Below, piece after piece: positions 27,771 to 40,853 of a stretch of 62,467 nucleotides of DNA; the stretch's first letter is position 1, and each line of letters opens with the position of its first letter. The translations under genes and the position numbers were made by a program. Source of the DNA: Marinilactibacillus kalidii (GTDB taxonomy: Bacteria; Bacillota; Bacilli; Lactobacillales; Carnobacteriaceae_A); contig NZ_JAGFVM010000041.1 in the NCBI RefSeq assembly GCF_017599325.1, positions 1-62,467 on the forward strand. The letters are read 5' to 3'. The notes beneath the pieces were generated by a model, which was not told where the DNA came from, did not search any database, and saw only the letters and a program-made list of their open reading frames with translations.

Positions 27771-29768
27771 TTAGTCAAGTTCTGTCTTAATCTGTTCGAT
27801 TAACTCTTCTCGTATTTCTTGTACCGTTTTTCCATCTATTTGAGTAGCAGCGTTAGAAAGGTGACCGCCACCGCCCATTTTTTCCATAATAATCTGTACG
27901 TTGATTTTCCCAAGACTTCTTGCGCTGATCCCAACCATATCATCTGACCGTTTAGTGATGACAAAGGCCGCTTCAACACCTGACATGCTTAACATTGTAT
28001 CTGCTGTTTGAGCAGTTGTTACCGGCGGATAGATTTGGTCATCCTTGCCGTGAGCAATAGCCACACCTTCGTGAACAAATTCAATTGTTTCTATCAATTT
28101 ACTTCGTTTTAGATAGACTTCAGGATCTTCTTTCAACAGCCTTTGGATCATCGTAGAATTAGCTCCTACTGACTGTAAGTAACTTGCTGCATCAAAGGTT
28201 CTCGATCCTGTTCTTAAACTAAAGTTATTAGTATCCACAATAATACCACCAAGCATAGCCGTTGCTTCAATTCTGTTGATTGGCTCACCATCGGAAGAAA
28301 CATATTCAAATAATTCAGTAATCAACTCAGCAGTTGAAGAAGCATACGGTTCAATGTATACCAACAGTGGATTCTCTGTAAAGTCTTCTCCACGGCGGTG
28401 ATGGTCAATAACGATATTTTTCTTCGTTTTCTTGAGAAGATTTGGTGCAATAGATAGCATGGGTTTATGATGATCAACTAATATGACTAAATCATTCTCC
28501 GTAATAATGTTTTGTGCCTCTGCTGGAGATATAATATTTTGATTTACTTGATTTTGTTTTTCGATTTCATCCATCAGTTTACTGACATCACTGCTTAAGT
28601 CATCTTGATCGATGACTACCCAGCATTTTTTCTTCAGCATCATTGAAATGCGCGCAATCCCAAGCGAAGAACCAATAGCATCCATATCTGGATTTTTATG
28701 TCCCATTACGAACACTTGGTCGCTTCCTTTGATTAACTCTTGCATTGCTTGGCTAATCATTCTTGAACGTACTCTTGTACGTTTTTCCATCGGATTCGTT
28801 TTTCCACCATAATATCTTGGCTCTTGATCGACTTCTTTAACAATCGCCTGATCACCACCACGACCGAGTGCTAAGTCAAGATTACTCTGAGCTAATTCAG
28901 CAAGCTTATCAAAGTCATCATCACCATAGGCTATACCAATACTGATTGTAAGTGGTAAATTTCTTTTAGAAGTCCGATCTCGAATATTATCAATGATATT
29001 GAACTTCTCATTTTCAATTCTTTCTAACTCACTTCTATTCAACAAGAGGAAGTACTTATCATCAGATGTTTTCTTATAGAAAATACTGTGCTGTTTCCCC
29101 CAGTTAGATAGATAAGTAGTCAACAGACTATTGAAGCCAGATACGCCTCTGTCATCTAATCCTTGAACGACTTCATCGTAATTATCCAAGAATAGCCAAC
29201 CTACAACAGGTCTTGCCTCTTCGTATTTCACTTTCACTTCAGCGTATTCCGTAATATCCATTAAATAAATTGCATGGATATCTTCTTGTACGATAATTTG
29301 AAAAATTTTATTATTCCATTCTAATAGGTCAGAGTTTGATTCGTCTGTACTTTGAAGCAATTGATATATTTCTTCATTGACTTCACTAATATGCTTACCG
29401 AGTACGCTTTCCTCGTTTGATAGCTGTGTCTGCATATAGGGATTGACCCAATCGACTTCTTCGTTCTTGTTGATCAAGATAATGCCAATCGGCATTTTAA
29501 TTAATGCTTCTTGTTCACCACGTTTGATTCTATAAGAAAGATTTAAAATATATGAGTTTAATTCTTCTACATACTCTTTGCCAAATCTCCATGTTACTAC
29601 AACAATGGTAACGGCTAATAGCAGCATCAACATACCTATCCATACATTTGCGATGAAGCTGAGTATAGTTAATACGACAATGGCTAAAGAAGCAAATAGA
29701 ATCATCATCCGCATAAACGGTCGATCTAGAAATTTGGGAATAGATTCCTCTTCATTGACTCGTTTCAT
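27771..29768 (-). CDS. gdpP: Cyclic-di-AMP phosphodiesterase GdpP
   Basis: 665 residues: two membrane helices (about 17-55), a degenerate PAS domain (about 75-165), a degenerate GGDEF domain (about 170-300), then DHH (VMGHKNPDMDAIGSS, LVDHHKP, VIDHHRRG) and DHHA1 (GGGGHLSNAA) catalytic domains. It hydrolyses c-di-AMP to pApA, a signal controlling K+ uptake, osmolyte transport and wall stress. It shares an operon with rplI. The KtrAB genes about 6 kb away are a likely target class. Confidence 0.95.
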   Translation of the reverse strand: MKRVNEEESIPKFLDRPFMRMMILFASLAIVVLTILSFIANVWIGMLMLLLAVTIVVVTWRFGKEYVEELNSYILNLSYRIKRGEQEALIKMPIGIILINKNEEVDWVNPYMQTQLSNEESVLGKHISEVNEEIYQLLQSTDESNSDLLEWNNKIFQIIVQEDIHAIYLMDITEYAEVKVKYEEARPVVGWLFLDNYDEVVQGLDDRGVSGFNSLLTTYLSNWGKQHSIFYKKTSDDKYFLLLNRSELERIENEKFNIIDNIRDRTSKRNLPLTISIGIAYGDDDFDKLAELAQSNLDLALGRGGDQAIVKEVDQEPRYYGGKTNPMEKRTRVRSRMISQAMQELIKGSDQVFVMGHKNPDMDAIGSSLGIARISMMLKKKCWVVIDQDDLSSDVSKLMDEIEKQNQVNQNIISPAEAQNIITENDLVILVDHHKPMLSIAPNLLKKTKKNIVIDHHRRGEDFTENPLLVYIEPYASSTAELITELFEYVSSDGEPINRIEATAMLGGIIVDTNNFSLRTGSRTFDAASYLQSVGANSTMIQRLLKEDPEVYLKRSKLIETIEFVHEGVAIAHGKDDQIYPPVTTAQTADTMLSMSGVEAAFVITKRSDDMVGISARSLGKINVQIIMEKMGGGGHLSNAATQIDGKTVQEIREELIEQIKTELD

Positions 29769-29858
29769 ATTGTCTCCTCTGTTTCAATATTTAGACTACT
29801 ATATCTTACCATTTTTCGCTTTCATATTCTAGACTGTTCGAAATAGCTATTGTCTAAA

Positions 29859-29874
29859 TGTTTCACGTGAAACA
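29859..29874. promoter_or_regulatory. parS centromere site
   Basis: TGTTTCACGTGAAACA is a perfect match to the ParB/Spo0J parS palindrome. It lies in the gdpP-rpsR gap, about 9-11 kb from oriC. No parA or parB gene is in the window, so ParB must be encoded elsewhere. Confidence 0.93.
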
Positions 29875-29882
29875 TCAAAATA

Positions 29883-29915
29883 AAAAAATCGCAACAGATA
29901 ATCTGCTACGATTTT
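29883..29915 (-). terminator. Terminator of rpsF-ssb-rpsR
   Basis: AAAATCG and CGATTTT arms with inner CAGAT/ATCTG pairing and T-rich flank on the minus strand. Confidence 0.75.
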
Positions 29916-29925
29916 AAATATCTAT

Positions 29926-30159
29926 TTAATCTTCTGCAACGAATGGAAGTAATCCCATGATACGTGCACGTTTGATTGCTTTAGTTAATTTACGTTGGTT
30001 CTTTGCATAAGTTCCAGTTACACGACGTGGTAAAATTTTACCGCGTTCTGAAATGAAACGTTTTAGCAAATCGATATCTTTATAATCAATATATTCGATA
30101 TGGTTTGCTGCAAAGAAATCAACTTTCCGGCGCTTCTTGCCGCCTCTGCGTCCTGCCAT
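29926..30159 (-). CDS. rpsR: 30S ribosomal protein S18
   Basis: 77 residues: the core [27 protein letters not shown] and [23 protein letters not shown] is that of S18, which pairs with S6 on the 30S platform. AAGGAGGAG precedes the ATG. Last gene of rpsF-ssb-rpsR. Confidence 0.97.
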   Translation of the reverse strand: MAGRRGGKKRRKVDFFAANHIEYIDYKDIDLLKRFISERGKILPRRVTGTYAKNQRKLTKAIKRARIMGLLPFVAED

Positions 30160-30187
30160 TTTATACTCCTCCTTCTTTAGTTATGAA

Positions 30188-30730
30188 TCAAAACGGTAAA
30201 TCGTCATCTGAAATATCGATTGGATCATCGTTTTTCTCAAACGGATCTTCATCGAAGTTTGCAAAATTGTTGTTTCTGTTCTGATTATTTCCAGGAGCTT
30301 GACTATTATTCTGTTGAGAATAATTGTTCTGATTTGAATAATTTGCATTATTATTAGAGTATCCTGATCCAGAAGAATCATTGTCATTTTGACTACGTTT
30401 CTCTGTTACAGACTTAGGCTCTAACATTTGGAAGTTCTCACACACAACTTCAGTAATATATACTTTACGACCTTCGTTGTTTGTGTAATTACGTGTTTGT
30501 ATGCGACCCGTTACACCTACTAGAGAACCTTTACGAGTGAAATTAGAAATAATTTCCGCAGTTTTTCTCCAAGCTACGCAGTTGATAAAATCTGTTTCTC
30601 TTTCTCCTTGAGCGTTTGTAAAAGTACGTTCAACCGCTATTGAAAAAGAAGCTACAGCAGTACCACTACCTGTATAACGTAATTCAGCATCACGTGTTAA
30701 TCTTCCAACTAGTACGACATTATTAATCAA
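30188..30730 (-). CDS. ssb: Single-stranded DNA-binding protein
   Basis: 180 residues, TTG start with AAAGGAG eight bases upstream. An OB fold ([31 protein letters not shown]) over the first 110 residues, a Gln/Asn/Ser-rich linker (about 115-160), and the acidic tail DISDDDLPF that recruits partner proteins. It protects and organises single-stranded DNA at forks. It sits between rpsF and rpsR as in most Firmicutes. Confidence 0.97.
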   Translation of the reverse strand: MINNVVLVGRLTRDAELRYTGSGTAVASFSIAVERTFTNAQGERETDFINCVAWRKTAEIISNFTRKGSLVGVTGRIQTRNYTNNEGRKVYITEVVCENFQMLEPKSVTEKRSQNDNDSSGSGYSNNNANYSNQNNYSQQNNSQAPGNNQNRNNNFANFDEDPFEKNDDPIDISDDDLPF

Positions 30731-30772
30731 TGTTTGGGCTCCTTTCTACATCATTACTTTGCAATAACAATA

Positions 30773-30788
30773 TGTTTCACGTGAAACA
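30773..30788. promoter_or_regulatory. parS centromere site
   Basis: TGTTTCACGTGAAACA, identical to the site at 29859, placed in the 60-base rpsF-ssb gap. Two perfect sites 914 bases apart on either side of ssb-rpsR should form a strong ParB loading zone. Confidence 0.93.
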
Positions 30789-30790
30789 TA

Positions 30791-31090
30791 TTAGTCTTCC
30801 AAACGTACGATCATATGACGAAGAATGTCTTCGTTAATACGCGCTAGACGTTCGAATTCGTTAATTGCTGCTGCATCTTCGGAAACAATGTTTACCAAGC
30901 GGTACGTACCTTCTCGATATCCTTTGATCTCGTATGCAAAACGACGTTTCGCCCAGTCTTTTGATTCAGTAACTTCAGCACCGTTATCTTTTAAGATTGT
31001 ATCAAAACGTTCTACTAACGCTTTTTTAGCATCTTCTTCGATATTTGGACGGATAATGTATAAAACTTCATATTTCGCTGATTGACTCAT
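30791..31090 (-). CDS. rpsF: 30S ribosomal protein S6
   Basis: 99 residues: [42 protein letters not shown] and [14 protein letters not shown] are S6 hallmarks. It forms a heterodimer with S18 on 16S rRNA. AGGAGGTGA precedes the ATG. First gene of its operon, with a leader that can fold near the start. Confidence 0.97.
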   Translation of the reverse strand: MSQSAKYEVLYIIRPNIEEDAKKALVERFDTILKDNGAEVTESKDWAKRRFAYEIKGYREGTYRLVNIVSEDAAAINEFERLARINEDILRHMIVRLED

Positions 31091-31206
31091 CGTTGACTGT
31101 CACCTCCTTATGGACTTTGGCCCTTTCATTTGAAAGAGCAAGGAGAGTATTCTCTAAAGAGTACTCACTCCGAACAATTATAGCATAAGGAAATACCTAA
31201 AGCAAC
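31091..31206 (-). promoter_or_regulatory. rpsF promoter and leader with hairpin
   Basis: Minus strand TTGCTT (31206-31201), 17 bases, TATAAT (31183-31178) is a strong promoter. The leader of about 80 bases contains a hairpin between GGAGTGAGTA and TACTCTCC and a second CTTTCAAATGAAAG hairpin just before the ribosome-binding site. Leaders at this place often bind S6:S18 for autoregulation; here that is inferred only. Confidence 0.65.
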
Positions 31207-31238
31207 AGAACATCAAGATATTTGTTTTAAATTAAATA

Positions 31239-31293
31239 AAAAGATCGTCTTAGCATTCAGCTTGATCAAGCCAAATACTAGACGATCTTTTTA
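31239..31293 (-). terminator. Terminator of gyrA
   Basis: AAAGATCGTCT (31241-31251) pairs with AGACGATCTTT (31281-31291); the minus-strand side carries a T-run. Confidence 0.85.
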
Positions 31294-31313
31294 AACTATT
31301 TTGATTCGCTTAT

Positions 31314-33842
31314 TTATTCTTCTGTGTCTTCATTCATTTCGGGTTCTGTTATTTCTTCTGGTACTTCTACATTTTCAGTCAGTAATTCGTTTTCTTCTAG
31401 TACTTCTTCTTCTTGAGGTTCAACTTTAGCTAGCGTAGATACTTTACTGCCTTCTTCTAAACGCATGAGTCTAACGCCTTGCGTTGCTCGACCTGTTTGA
31501 GAAATATTTGTAGCGTGGAATCGAATAACTACACCAGCATTTGTAATCAGCATAATATCTTCATGACCATCTACTGTTTTCAGACCAATCAATGGTCCAT
31601 TTTTCTCTGTGACATTCGCTGTTTTAACACCTTTACCACCACGGCCACGGATAGCATACTCTCCAGCAGCTGTTCGTTTACCATACCCGTTTTCAGTAAT
31701 GATTAACACTTCAGAGTCATCGTTCAAGAGATCCATACCGACAACATCATCGCTATCTCTTAAGTTGATACCTCGAACACCAGCTGCCGCTCTCCCCATA
31801 CTTCTTACTTTTGTTTCATGGAAGCTAACGGCATAACCATCACGGGTACCAATAATAATATTCTGGTCACCATTCGTCATCGAGACATTGATCAATTCAT
31901 CTTCTTCTCTCAACACGATTGCTCTCAGCCCACTTGTACGAATATTCATGAATTCACTTAGCGCTGTTCGTTTCACAGTCCCTTTACGTGTTGTAAAGAA
32001 TAAGTGCTCGTTCTCTTTCGCTTCGCCTCGCATATTGATAATCGCTTGAATCTTCTCGCTATTATCAATACCCAAGAAGTTAATAGCGGGTATCCCTTTA
32101 GCCGTACGACCGTATTCAGGAATTTCATATCCTTTAGCTTTATACACTTTTCCGGTATTCGTAAAGAATAACAGCAAATCGTGCGTTGAGCAGGTCAATA
32201 AGGTTTCTACGAAGTCATCTGTATTGGTTCCCATACCTTTAACACCTCTGCCGCCTCGGTTCTGTGCTTTAAACTCTGAGATCGCCATGCGTTTCATATA
32301 ACCATTGTGCGACAAAGTGATCGCGATTTCTTCTTCCTCGATCAAGTCTTCATCTTCAAGACTCAATAACTCTCCAACCAGTAATTCTGTTCTTCGGTCA
32401 TCTCCATGTTTTTCAGAGATTTCTTCCAACTCAGTTTCAATAATTTCATTGATTCGTTCAGGTTTGGAAAGGATGTCTACTAAGTCATTGATTGTTGAAA
32501 TCAAGTCTTGGTATTCGCCTTCAATTTTTTCTCGTTCTAATCCAGTCAAACGAACCATTCGCATATCTAAAATCGCTTGAGACTGACGCTCAGAAAGATC
32601 AAATCTTTCCATCAATGTTTCCTTAGCGATTTGACCAGTCTGAGAACCTCTGATGATAGAAATAATCTCATCAATATGGTCAAGTGCGATACGTAGTCCT
32701 TCTAGAATATGCGCACGTGCCTCTGCTTTACGCTTGTCATATTCTGTTCTTCTGCGAATCACGATACGTTGGTGTTTTAGGTATTCAGTTAAAATTTCGA
32801 TTAAGCCAAGTGTTTTAGGAATACCATTCACGATCGCTAGCATGTTGAAGCCAAATGAGGTTTGCATAGGCGTCATCTTATAAAGGTTATTCAAAATAAC
32901 ACTCGCTGAGACGTCTCTACGGACCTCTATGACCACGCGCATGCCATCTCTATCTGATTCATCAGTCAGGTCTGTAATGCCCTCTATACGCTTATCTCGT
33001 GCTAATTCAGCGATACGTTCAACTAGCTTCGCTTTATTTACCAAATACGGTAATTCATCTACGATAATTCGTTCGCGACCATTTTTAAGTACATCAATAT
33101 GTGCTTTTGCACGGACTTTGATAGAGCCACGACCAGTTTCATAAGCTTTTCTGATTCCAGATTTACCTAAAACCATTGCCCCCGTTGGGAAATCGGGTCC
33201 TGGTAAAACTTCCATCAGTTCAGCCACAGTCGCTTCACTGTTAGCCATCAACATACGGCAAGCTGCGATCACTTCTTTTAAGTTATGTGGTGGAATATTC
33301 GTTGCCATACCAACCGCGATACCAGAAGCGCCATTGACTAAAAGGTTTGGAAATCTTGCCGGTAAAACATCTGGTTCTCTTTCTGAACCATCGTAATTAT
33401 CATGATAATCAATCGTGTCTTTATTGATATCTCTTAGCATTTCCATAGCGATCTTACTCATTTTTGCCTCAGTATAACGCATCGCTGCAGCGCTATCGCC
33501 ATCGATAGAACCAAAGTTTCCGTGTCCATCGACTAAAGGATTTCGATAACTAAAGTCTTGTGCCATACGAACCATTGATTCGTAAATAGCAGAATCACCG
33601 TGGGGGTGATATTTACCCATTACATCTCCCACGATACGAGCAGACTTTTTATAAGCTTTGTCCGGTGTCATACCTAGCTCATTCATTCCGTAAAGAATAC
33701 GACGGTGAACAGGTTTCAAACCGTCTCGTACATCAGGTAGGGCACGGGAAACAATAACACTCATTGCATAGTCTAGAAATGAGTTTCTCATCTCACTAGC
33801 AAGGTTGATTGATTCCATACGTGCTTCTGTATTTTCAGCCAA
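31314..33842 (-). CDS. gyrA: DNA gyrase subunit A
   Basis: 842 residues from a TTG at 33842 with AAGGAGG nine bases upstream; the ATG at 33869 would add nine residues and lies before that ribosome-binding site. The breakage-reunion domain has the catalytic Tyr123 ([11 protein letters not shown]). The quinolone region reads [10 protein letters not shown] with Ser84 and Glu88, the usual susceptible residues. The C-terminal beta-pinwheel carries the GyrA box [10 protein letters not shown]. It introduces negative supercoils with GyrB. The acidic tail after residue 805 is longer than in some relatives. Confidence 0.96.
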   Translation of the reverse strand: MAENTEARMESINLASEMRNSFLDYAMSVIVSRALPDVRDGLKPVHRRILYGMNELGMTPDKAYKKSARIVGDVMGKYHPHGDSAIYESMVRMAQDFSYRNPLVDGHGNFGSIDGDSAAAMRYTEAKMSKIAMEMLRDINKDTIDYHDNYDGSEREPDVLPARFPNLLVNGASGIAVGMATNIPPHNLKEVIAACRMLMANSEATVAELMEVLPGPDFPTGAMVLGKSGIRKAYETGRGSIKVRAKAHIDVLKNGRERIIVDELPYLVNKAKLVERIAELARDKRIEGITDLTDESDRDGMRVVIEVRRDVSASVILNNLYKMTPMQTSFGFNMLAIVNGIPKTLGLIEILTEYLKHQRIVIRRRTEYDKRKAEARAHILEGLRIALDHIDEIISIIRGSQTGQIAKETLMERFDLSERQSQAILDMRMVRLTGLEREKIEGEYQDLISTINDLVDILSKPERINEIIETELEEISEKHGDDRRTELLVGELLSLEDEDLIEEEEIAITLSHNGYMKRMAISEFKAQNRGGRGVKGMGTNTDDFVETLLTCSTHDLLLFFTNTGKVYKAKGYEIPEYGRTAKGIPAINFLGIDNSEKIQAIINMRGEAKENEHLFFTTRKGTVKRTALSEFMNIRTSGLRAIVLREEDELINVSMTNGDQNIIIGTRDGYAVSFHETKVRSMGRAAAGVRGINLRDSDDVVGMDLLNDDSEVLIITENGYGKRTAAGEYAIRGRGGKGVKTANVTEKNGPLIGLKTVDGHEDIMLITNAGVVIRFHATNISQTGRATQGVRLMRLEEGSKVSTLAKVEPQEEEVLEENELLTENVEVPEEITEPEMNEDTEE

Positions 33843-33876
33843 GTATTTGTTCCTCCTTGTTTTCATCAAGCACGCT

Positions 33877-33916
33877 GCAGCTCAAATACCCAATCAAAAT
33901 GGGTATTTTGAGCTGC
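33877..33916. other. Long hairpin in the gyrB-gyrA gap
   Basis: GCAGCTCAAATACCC (33877-33891) pairs with GGGTATTTTGAGCTGC (33901-33916) with a single bulge. No T-run follows on the minus strand, so it is not a standard terminator. It could stabilise or process the gyrB-gyrA transcript. Confidence 0.7.
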
Positions 33917-33943
33917 AACTCTGTTTCTATACATGCTTATTTT

Positions 33944-37013
<3,070 letters not shown>

Positions 37014-37014
<1 letters not shown>

Positions 37015-37250
37015 TAGGCGTCCTCAGTTTTTAAAGATTCCACCACAAAACTACCTACTTCTGGAATATCTACTACCGTACCATTATAAAGTTTCTTACC
37101 TCGTCTATTCTCGAGTTCTCCATCAACGTACACTTCAAATTGCTCTAGAAATGGCTTAGCCATCCCGCCACTTGAAATCACATTAGCATGTTTCAAAAAT
37201 TGTCCTAATGTAATGTACGTCTCTTCTATTTGAATTGGGGTATGCACCAT
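37014..37250 (-). CDS. yaaA: S4-domain protein YaaA
   Basis: 78 residues with an S4-like RNA-binding fold (ITLGQFLKHANVISSGGMAKPFLEQFEVYVDGELENRRGKKL). The gene is nearly always found between dnaN and recF; its exact role is unknown, with some ribosome-assembly evidence in Bacillus. TAAGGAG precedes the ATG. One-base overlap with recF. Confidence 0.93.
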
Positions 37251-37559
37251 TATCGGCTCCTTAAAATAAAAAATACGTCATGTAAAACACCACGATTTTT
37301 TTCATACTATTCTCTATCTATTATACCCCAAAAAAGAGCCCAATACAAACTTTGACGGAAAATAATGGCCTCTGACAGATTTTCGATAGATAAAAAGAAA
37401 AATGATATTTTAGATCGAAATACGCTCAGAATGTAAAATAAAGTAATTTTAACCGTTTTGAGGTCGAAAAAAGGATATAAACAAAAAATCCTGCTGAAAA
37501 TCGGTCAAAAAGCACACGATATCCACAGCAGGATTTTATTTTCTCTTATTTTAGGCTTA
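37251..37559. other. yaaA-dnaN intergenic region
   Basis: 309 bases without a credible gene. It contains the dnaN terminator near 37485-37537 and the upstream region of yaaA-recF-gyrBA, which is AT-rich. No clean promoter pair was picked out and no DnaA box matching TTATNCACA was seen. Confidence 0.5.
37485..37540 (-). terminator. Terminator of dnaA-dnaN
   Basis: AAAATCCTGCTG (37485-37496) pairs perfectly with CAGCAGGATTTT (37526-37537), with T-rich flank on the minus strand. Confidence 0.8.
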
Positions 37560-38696
37560 TTACGACGTGCGAATCGGTGTAATCAATTGGATAAACTCTC
37601 GAGTATCATCACTTGGCACCAATACAAACGGTCTAAGCGTAGAAATCAGCTTGATCGTGATTTCCACAGCTCCAAAGGTATTCAATGCAGCTTTAAGATA
37701 ATCTGGATTGAAAGAAATTTCCATCTCTTCTCCCTCGATCTGTTTGAAAGAAACGTGTTCATTTACACGACCTACTTCAGGCGAGTTACCAGTAATTTCC
37801 AATTCATTTTTCTTCACAGCTAACTTGACCACGTTATTTTTTCCTTCGTGAGACAATAATGAAGCACGCTCAACAGCACCTAAGAGTACCTGTGCATCTA
37901 AGGTGATTTGTGTAGAAGACGCATCTGGAATCAAACGATCCGTGTCAGGGTAGTTCCCTTCCAACAATCTTGAATAAAAATGCGTATCTTCTGTTTTGAA
38001 TAAGATTTGATTTTCTGCGATAGCAACAGTAATTTCTTCAAGGGAATCATCTAGCAATCTTGAAAGCTCTTGTAGACTTTTTCCAGGAATAACAATGTTG
38101 TAAGAGAAATCTCCTGCTGATTCTAACGGAATCACCCGTTGACTTAGTCGGTGACTATCTGTTGCAACAGCTTTTAGTTTTCCTTCTTTCAAAGAAAGAT
38201 TGACACCTGTTAATATTGGGCGACTTTCATGTGAAGAGACCGCAATAACTGTTTGTTTAACGATTGTTTTCAACAGTTGAACCGGTAACGTAAAAGCTTG
38301 TTCTGTATCAATTTCTGGAAGGTGTGGATAATTTGCAGCGTCTAGTCCGTTGATGATAAAAGAAGACGAGGCAGATGTAATGGACGTTTGTACTCGATCC
38401 ATTACTTCGATAGAAAATGTTTCATCTGGTAATTTATTGACGATGTCACTGAAGAAACGTGCTGGTTGTAACACGATGCTTCCCTCTTCTTCTATAGTCA
38501 GTTCCGCTTTTTCATCATGAACAGATATGATTGTCTCTATAGAGATATCAGAATTACTACCTGTTAACTTAACGCCCTCAGCGTCAGCTACCAGTTTGAT
38601 ACCCGTTAGTATAGGAATGGTCGTTCTTGATGATACAGCTAATTGAACATCTTTTAGTTTTTTTAAGAAAGCTGTCCGTTTGACAGAAAATTTCAT
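37560..38696 (-). CDS. dnaN: DNA polymerase III sliding clamp (beta)
   Basis: 378 residues from the ATG at 38696, preceded by CGGAGGG; the open frame runs further upstream but without family similarity. Three repeated clamp domains form the ring that holds the polymerase on DNA. MKFSVKRTAFLKKLKDVQLAVSSR... is the classical start, and the end shows the LVPSDDTREFIQLITPIRT hydrophobic pocket. It is the second gene after dnaA, separated by an origin element rather than a short gap. Confidence 0.96.
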   Translation of the reverse strand: MKFSVKRTAFLKKLKDVQLAVSSRTTIPILTGIKLVADAEGVKLTGSNSDISIETIISVHDEKAELTIEEEGSIVLQPARFFSDIVNKLPDETFSIEVMDRVQTSITSASSSFIINGLDAANYPHLPEIDTEQAFTLPVQLLKTIVKQTVIAVSSHESRPILTGVNLSLKEGKLKAVATDSHRLSQRVIPLESAGDFSYNIVIPGKSLQELSRLLDDSLEEITVAIAENQILFKTEDTHFYSRLLEGNYPDTDRLIPDASSTQITLDAQVLLGAVERASLLSHEGKNNVVKLAVKKNELEITGNSPEVGRVNEHVSFKQIEGEEMEISFNPDYLKAALNTFGAVEITIKLISTLRPFVLVPSDDTREFIQLITPIRTS

Positions 38697-38783
38697 AATA
38701 TCCCTCCGTGCATTCTTCTTATTTTTCAGTATAGCACAAAGTGCTTCTGATCCATTTTTTAAGTTATTCCTCACTGTGGACAG

Positions 38784-38929
38784 TGTATATATATTTATAT
38801 AAATAATATAGTAATAGTAGTAGGGCCTGTGTATACTGTGGAAAAGCTAAAAAACCCTTAGAAACAAAAGTTTTCCACTTGTGGATAAACTGTGGGTAAC
38901 TCTGTGTAGAAAGTATAGGGTTATACACA
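38784..38929. other. oriC: oriC part downstream of dnaA: unwinding element, DnaA-trios and boxes
   Basis: From left to right: AT-only stretch (38785-38810), trinucleotides TAG-TAA-TAG-TAG-TAG (38809-38823), a GGCC spacer (38824-38827), then two adjoining boxes TGTGTATAC (38828-38836) and TGTGGAAAA (38837-38845). Further boxes: TGTGGATAA (38880-38888, perfect), TGTGGGTAA (38891-38899), TGTGTAGAA (38903-38911), TTATACACA (38921-38929, perfect). The order AT-rich, DnaA-trio, GC spacer, boxes is the basal unwinding layout known from Bacillus subtilis. This is therefore the probable strand-opening site. Confidence 0.88.
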
Positions 38930-38955
38930 GGCGAAATTCCAGAACACAAAAAAAA

Positions 38956-40293
38956 TTATTGCAAACTCTTTTTAAGTTGTTCAATTTCATGTTTTAAATC
39001 GGCATCTTTTTTGATGGCTTGTTCGATTTTCTCATAAGCATGGATAACAGTTGTATGATCTTTACCACCAAACTCTTTTCCGATTTTCGGTAAGGAGTTA
39101 TTTGTGAGTTCTCTAGACAGATACATAGCGATTTGTCTGGGGAGTACAATTTGACGGACGCGTTTTTTTCCTTTCAAATCGACTAAAGAAATCTGATAGA
39201 ACTTGCTGACGGTTTGCTGAATGGTTGCGATAGAAATATCTTGATTTTTATCTTTTTTCACCATACTCTTCAAAGCATCTGCAGCAAGACTTGTTGTAAT
39301 ATCATTTCTCTGAATCGCTGAATAAGCTTGTACGCGGACTAAAGCCCCTTCTAATTCACGAATATTTGAATCGATTTGTCCAGCGATGTAGCTTAAGGTG
39401 TCGTTAGGTATTTCCAAACCTTCAGCATTTGCTTTTTTTCTAAGAATGGCGATTCGGGTCTCTAAGTCGGGAGGCGTGATATCTACGGATAATCCCCATG
39501 CAAATCTAGAAACAAGTCTTTCCTGAAGTTTTGGTATTTCATTTGGTAATCGATCACTGGTTAAGACAATTTGTTTTCGATCATCGTAAAGCGCATTGAA
39601 GGTATGGAAAAATTCTTCTTGCGTTCCTTCTTTATCTGCGAAAAACTGAATATCATCTACTAATAGAAGATCAACATTCCGGTATTGTCTTCTAAATTTC
39701 TCTTGTGTTCGATTTTGAATAGAATTGATAAAATCATTTGCAAAATTCTCACTAGATACGTATTTGATCTTAGCATTTGGATTGATCTGTAAGTATTGAT
39801 GTCCAATTGCGTGCATCAAATGGGTTTTTCCGAGTCCAACACCACCGTAGAAAAATAGCGGGTTGTAGATAGTGCCTGGCTCTTCAGCGACAACAAGTGC
39901 AGCTGCGTGTGCCATTTGGTTTCCTTTTCCGATAACAAATGTATCAAAAGAATATTTACTATTTAACGTACTGGAGACCATACTCATTTGGTCAAAGGGT
40001 TCTCTTTGTTGCGGTTCTTCATTATTTTCTTCGTGTGTAGCCTGTTCTTCAGACGTGACGAATAATGGAGAAATTTCGCGACCAAAATACTCATATAAGT
40101 ACTCTACCATTCGGGTAGTCAAATTATTTTGCCAATATTCTTTGTGCAACGTAGATGGAACTTCTACGGTAACGGAATTATCTGTGACTCGGACGAGGTT
40201 TGCGCTTTGAATCCATGTATCGAAACTAACTTTGGATAATGATTGCTTAAATTTATCTTGCAAATGTATCCACAATGGATGCGGGTTATTCAT
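38956..40293 (-). CDS. dnaA: Chromosomal replication initiator DnaA
   Basis: 445 residues: N-terminal helicase-loading domain I, variable acidic linker (about 82-108), AAA+ domain III with Walker A GGVGLGKTH (150-158) and Walker B LLLVDDIQFF, and DNA-binding domain IV ending with GKDHTTVIHAYEKIE, the box-recognition signature. It opens oriC when bound to ATP. GAGGAGGAAC precedes the ATG. Boxes flank the gene on both sides, which allows autoregulation. Confidence 0.98.
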   Translation of the reverse strand: MNNPHPLWIHLQDKFKQSLSKVSFDTWIQSANLVRVTDNSVTVEVPSTLHKEYWQNNLTTRMVEYLYEYFGREISPLFVTSEEQATHEENNEEPQQREPFDQMSMVSSTLNSKYSFDTFVIGKGNQMAHAAALVVAEEPGTIYNPLFFYGGVGLGKTHLMHAIGHQYLQINPNAKIKYVSSENFANDFINSIQNRTQEKFRRQYRNVDLLLVDDIQFFADKEGTQEEFFHTFNALYDDRKQIVLTSDRLPNEIPKLQERLVSRFAWGLSVDITPPDLETRIAILRKKANAEGLEIPNDTLSYIAGQIDSNIRELEGALVRVQAYSAIQRNDITTSLAADALKSMVKKDKNQDISIATIQQTVSKFYQISLVDLKGKKRVRQIVLPRQIAMYLSRELTNNSLPKIGKEFGGKDHTTVIHAYEKIEQAIKKDADLKHEIEQLKKSLQ

Positions 40294-40722
40294 TCTGTTC
40301 CTCCTCGTCTCAATGAATGTTTTTATATTTTATCATGGATTGAATAAGTTTTCCACAACTGAGTGAAATTGTTGATAAATAATTCAGAGGCTGTTGAAAA
40401 TAGTTATCCACACGGGAACACGACCTGTTAGTTGTTTCAAATCACACACAGGAAACTAACAAGAATTGTGGAAAACTATTCATGGAAGAACATTGCTAGG
40501 ACAATGCATACGATACTTATTAACAATTCTATACAGGCTGTGCATAACCTTGTGAACAGCTTATGTTTTTGGGGAGAATTCATGTATAAAGTTGTTAACA
40601 GTCTGGAAATGAAAATAGTTATCAACTGACCTGTGGATAAAATTGTGCAGCAAATCAATGGTTTTCAGATCGCTTAGTTGTGACAAAAAACGTAAGCAAA
40701 CACATAATTTAGCGAAGAGGGC
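40294..40722. other. oriC: oriC part upstream of dnaA: DnaA-box array
   Basis: Perfect boxes at 40404-40412 (TTATCCACA), 40539-40547 (TGTGCATAA) and 40632-40640 (TGTGGATAA), plus one-mismatch boxes at 40349-40357 (TTTTCCACA) and 40467-40475 (TGTGGAAAA). This corresponds to the incAB-type array of Bacillus and also contains the dnaA promoter region. No protein gene is credible here. Genes to the left run minus and genes to the right run plus, as expected at an origin. Confidence 0.88.
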
Positions 40723-40751
40723 TTGACAAATGATGCCTATTTTCTTAAACT
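40723..40751 (+). promoter_or_regulatory. Probable rpmH promoter
   Basis: TTGACA at 40723-40728, 17 bases, then TAAACT at 40746-40751; an alternative -10, TATAGT, at 40754 is too distant. The -35 is perfect, the -10 moderate. Confidence 0.5.
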
Positions 40752-40853
40752 GATATAGTCTGTCTATGTTATGATGCAAAATTTAGATAGCAATTTTGTA
40801 ACCTTTAAAATAGTAAACAGAGATATAGCAATGATTCAGGAGGTGTATGATCA

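Noticed and set aside
31479-33144. Several plus-strand ORFs of 65-90 codons opposite gyrA.
   Set aside because: They have no ribosome-binding sites or recognisable protein style and follow the codon pattern of gyrA in the shadow frames.
38323-38331. TGTGGATAA DnaA box inside dnaN.
   Set aside because: A single box in coding sequence, not clustered; probably incidental.
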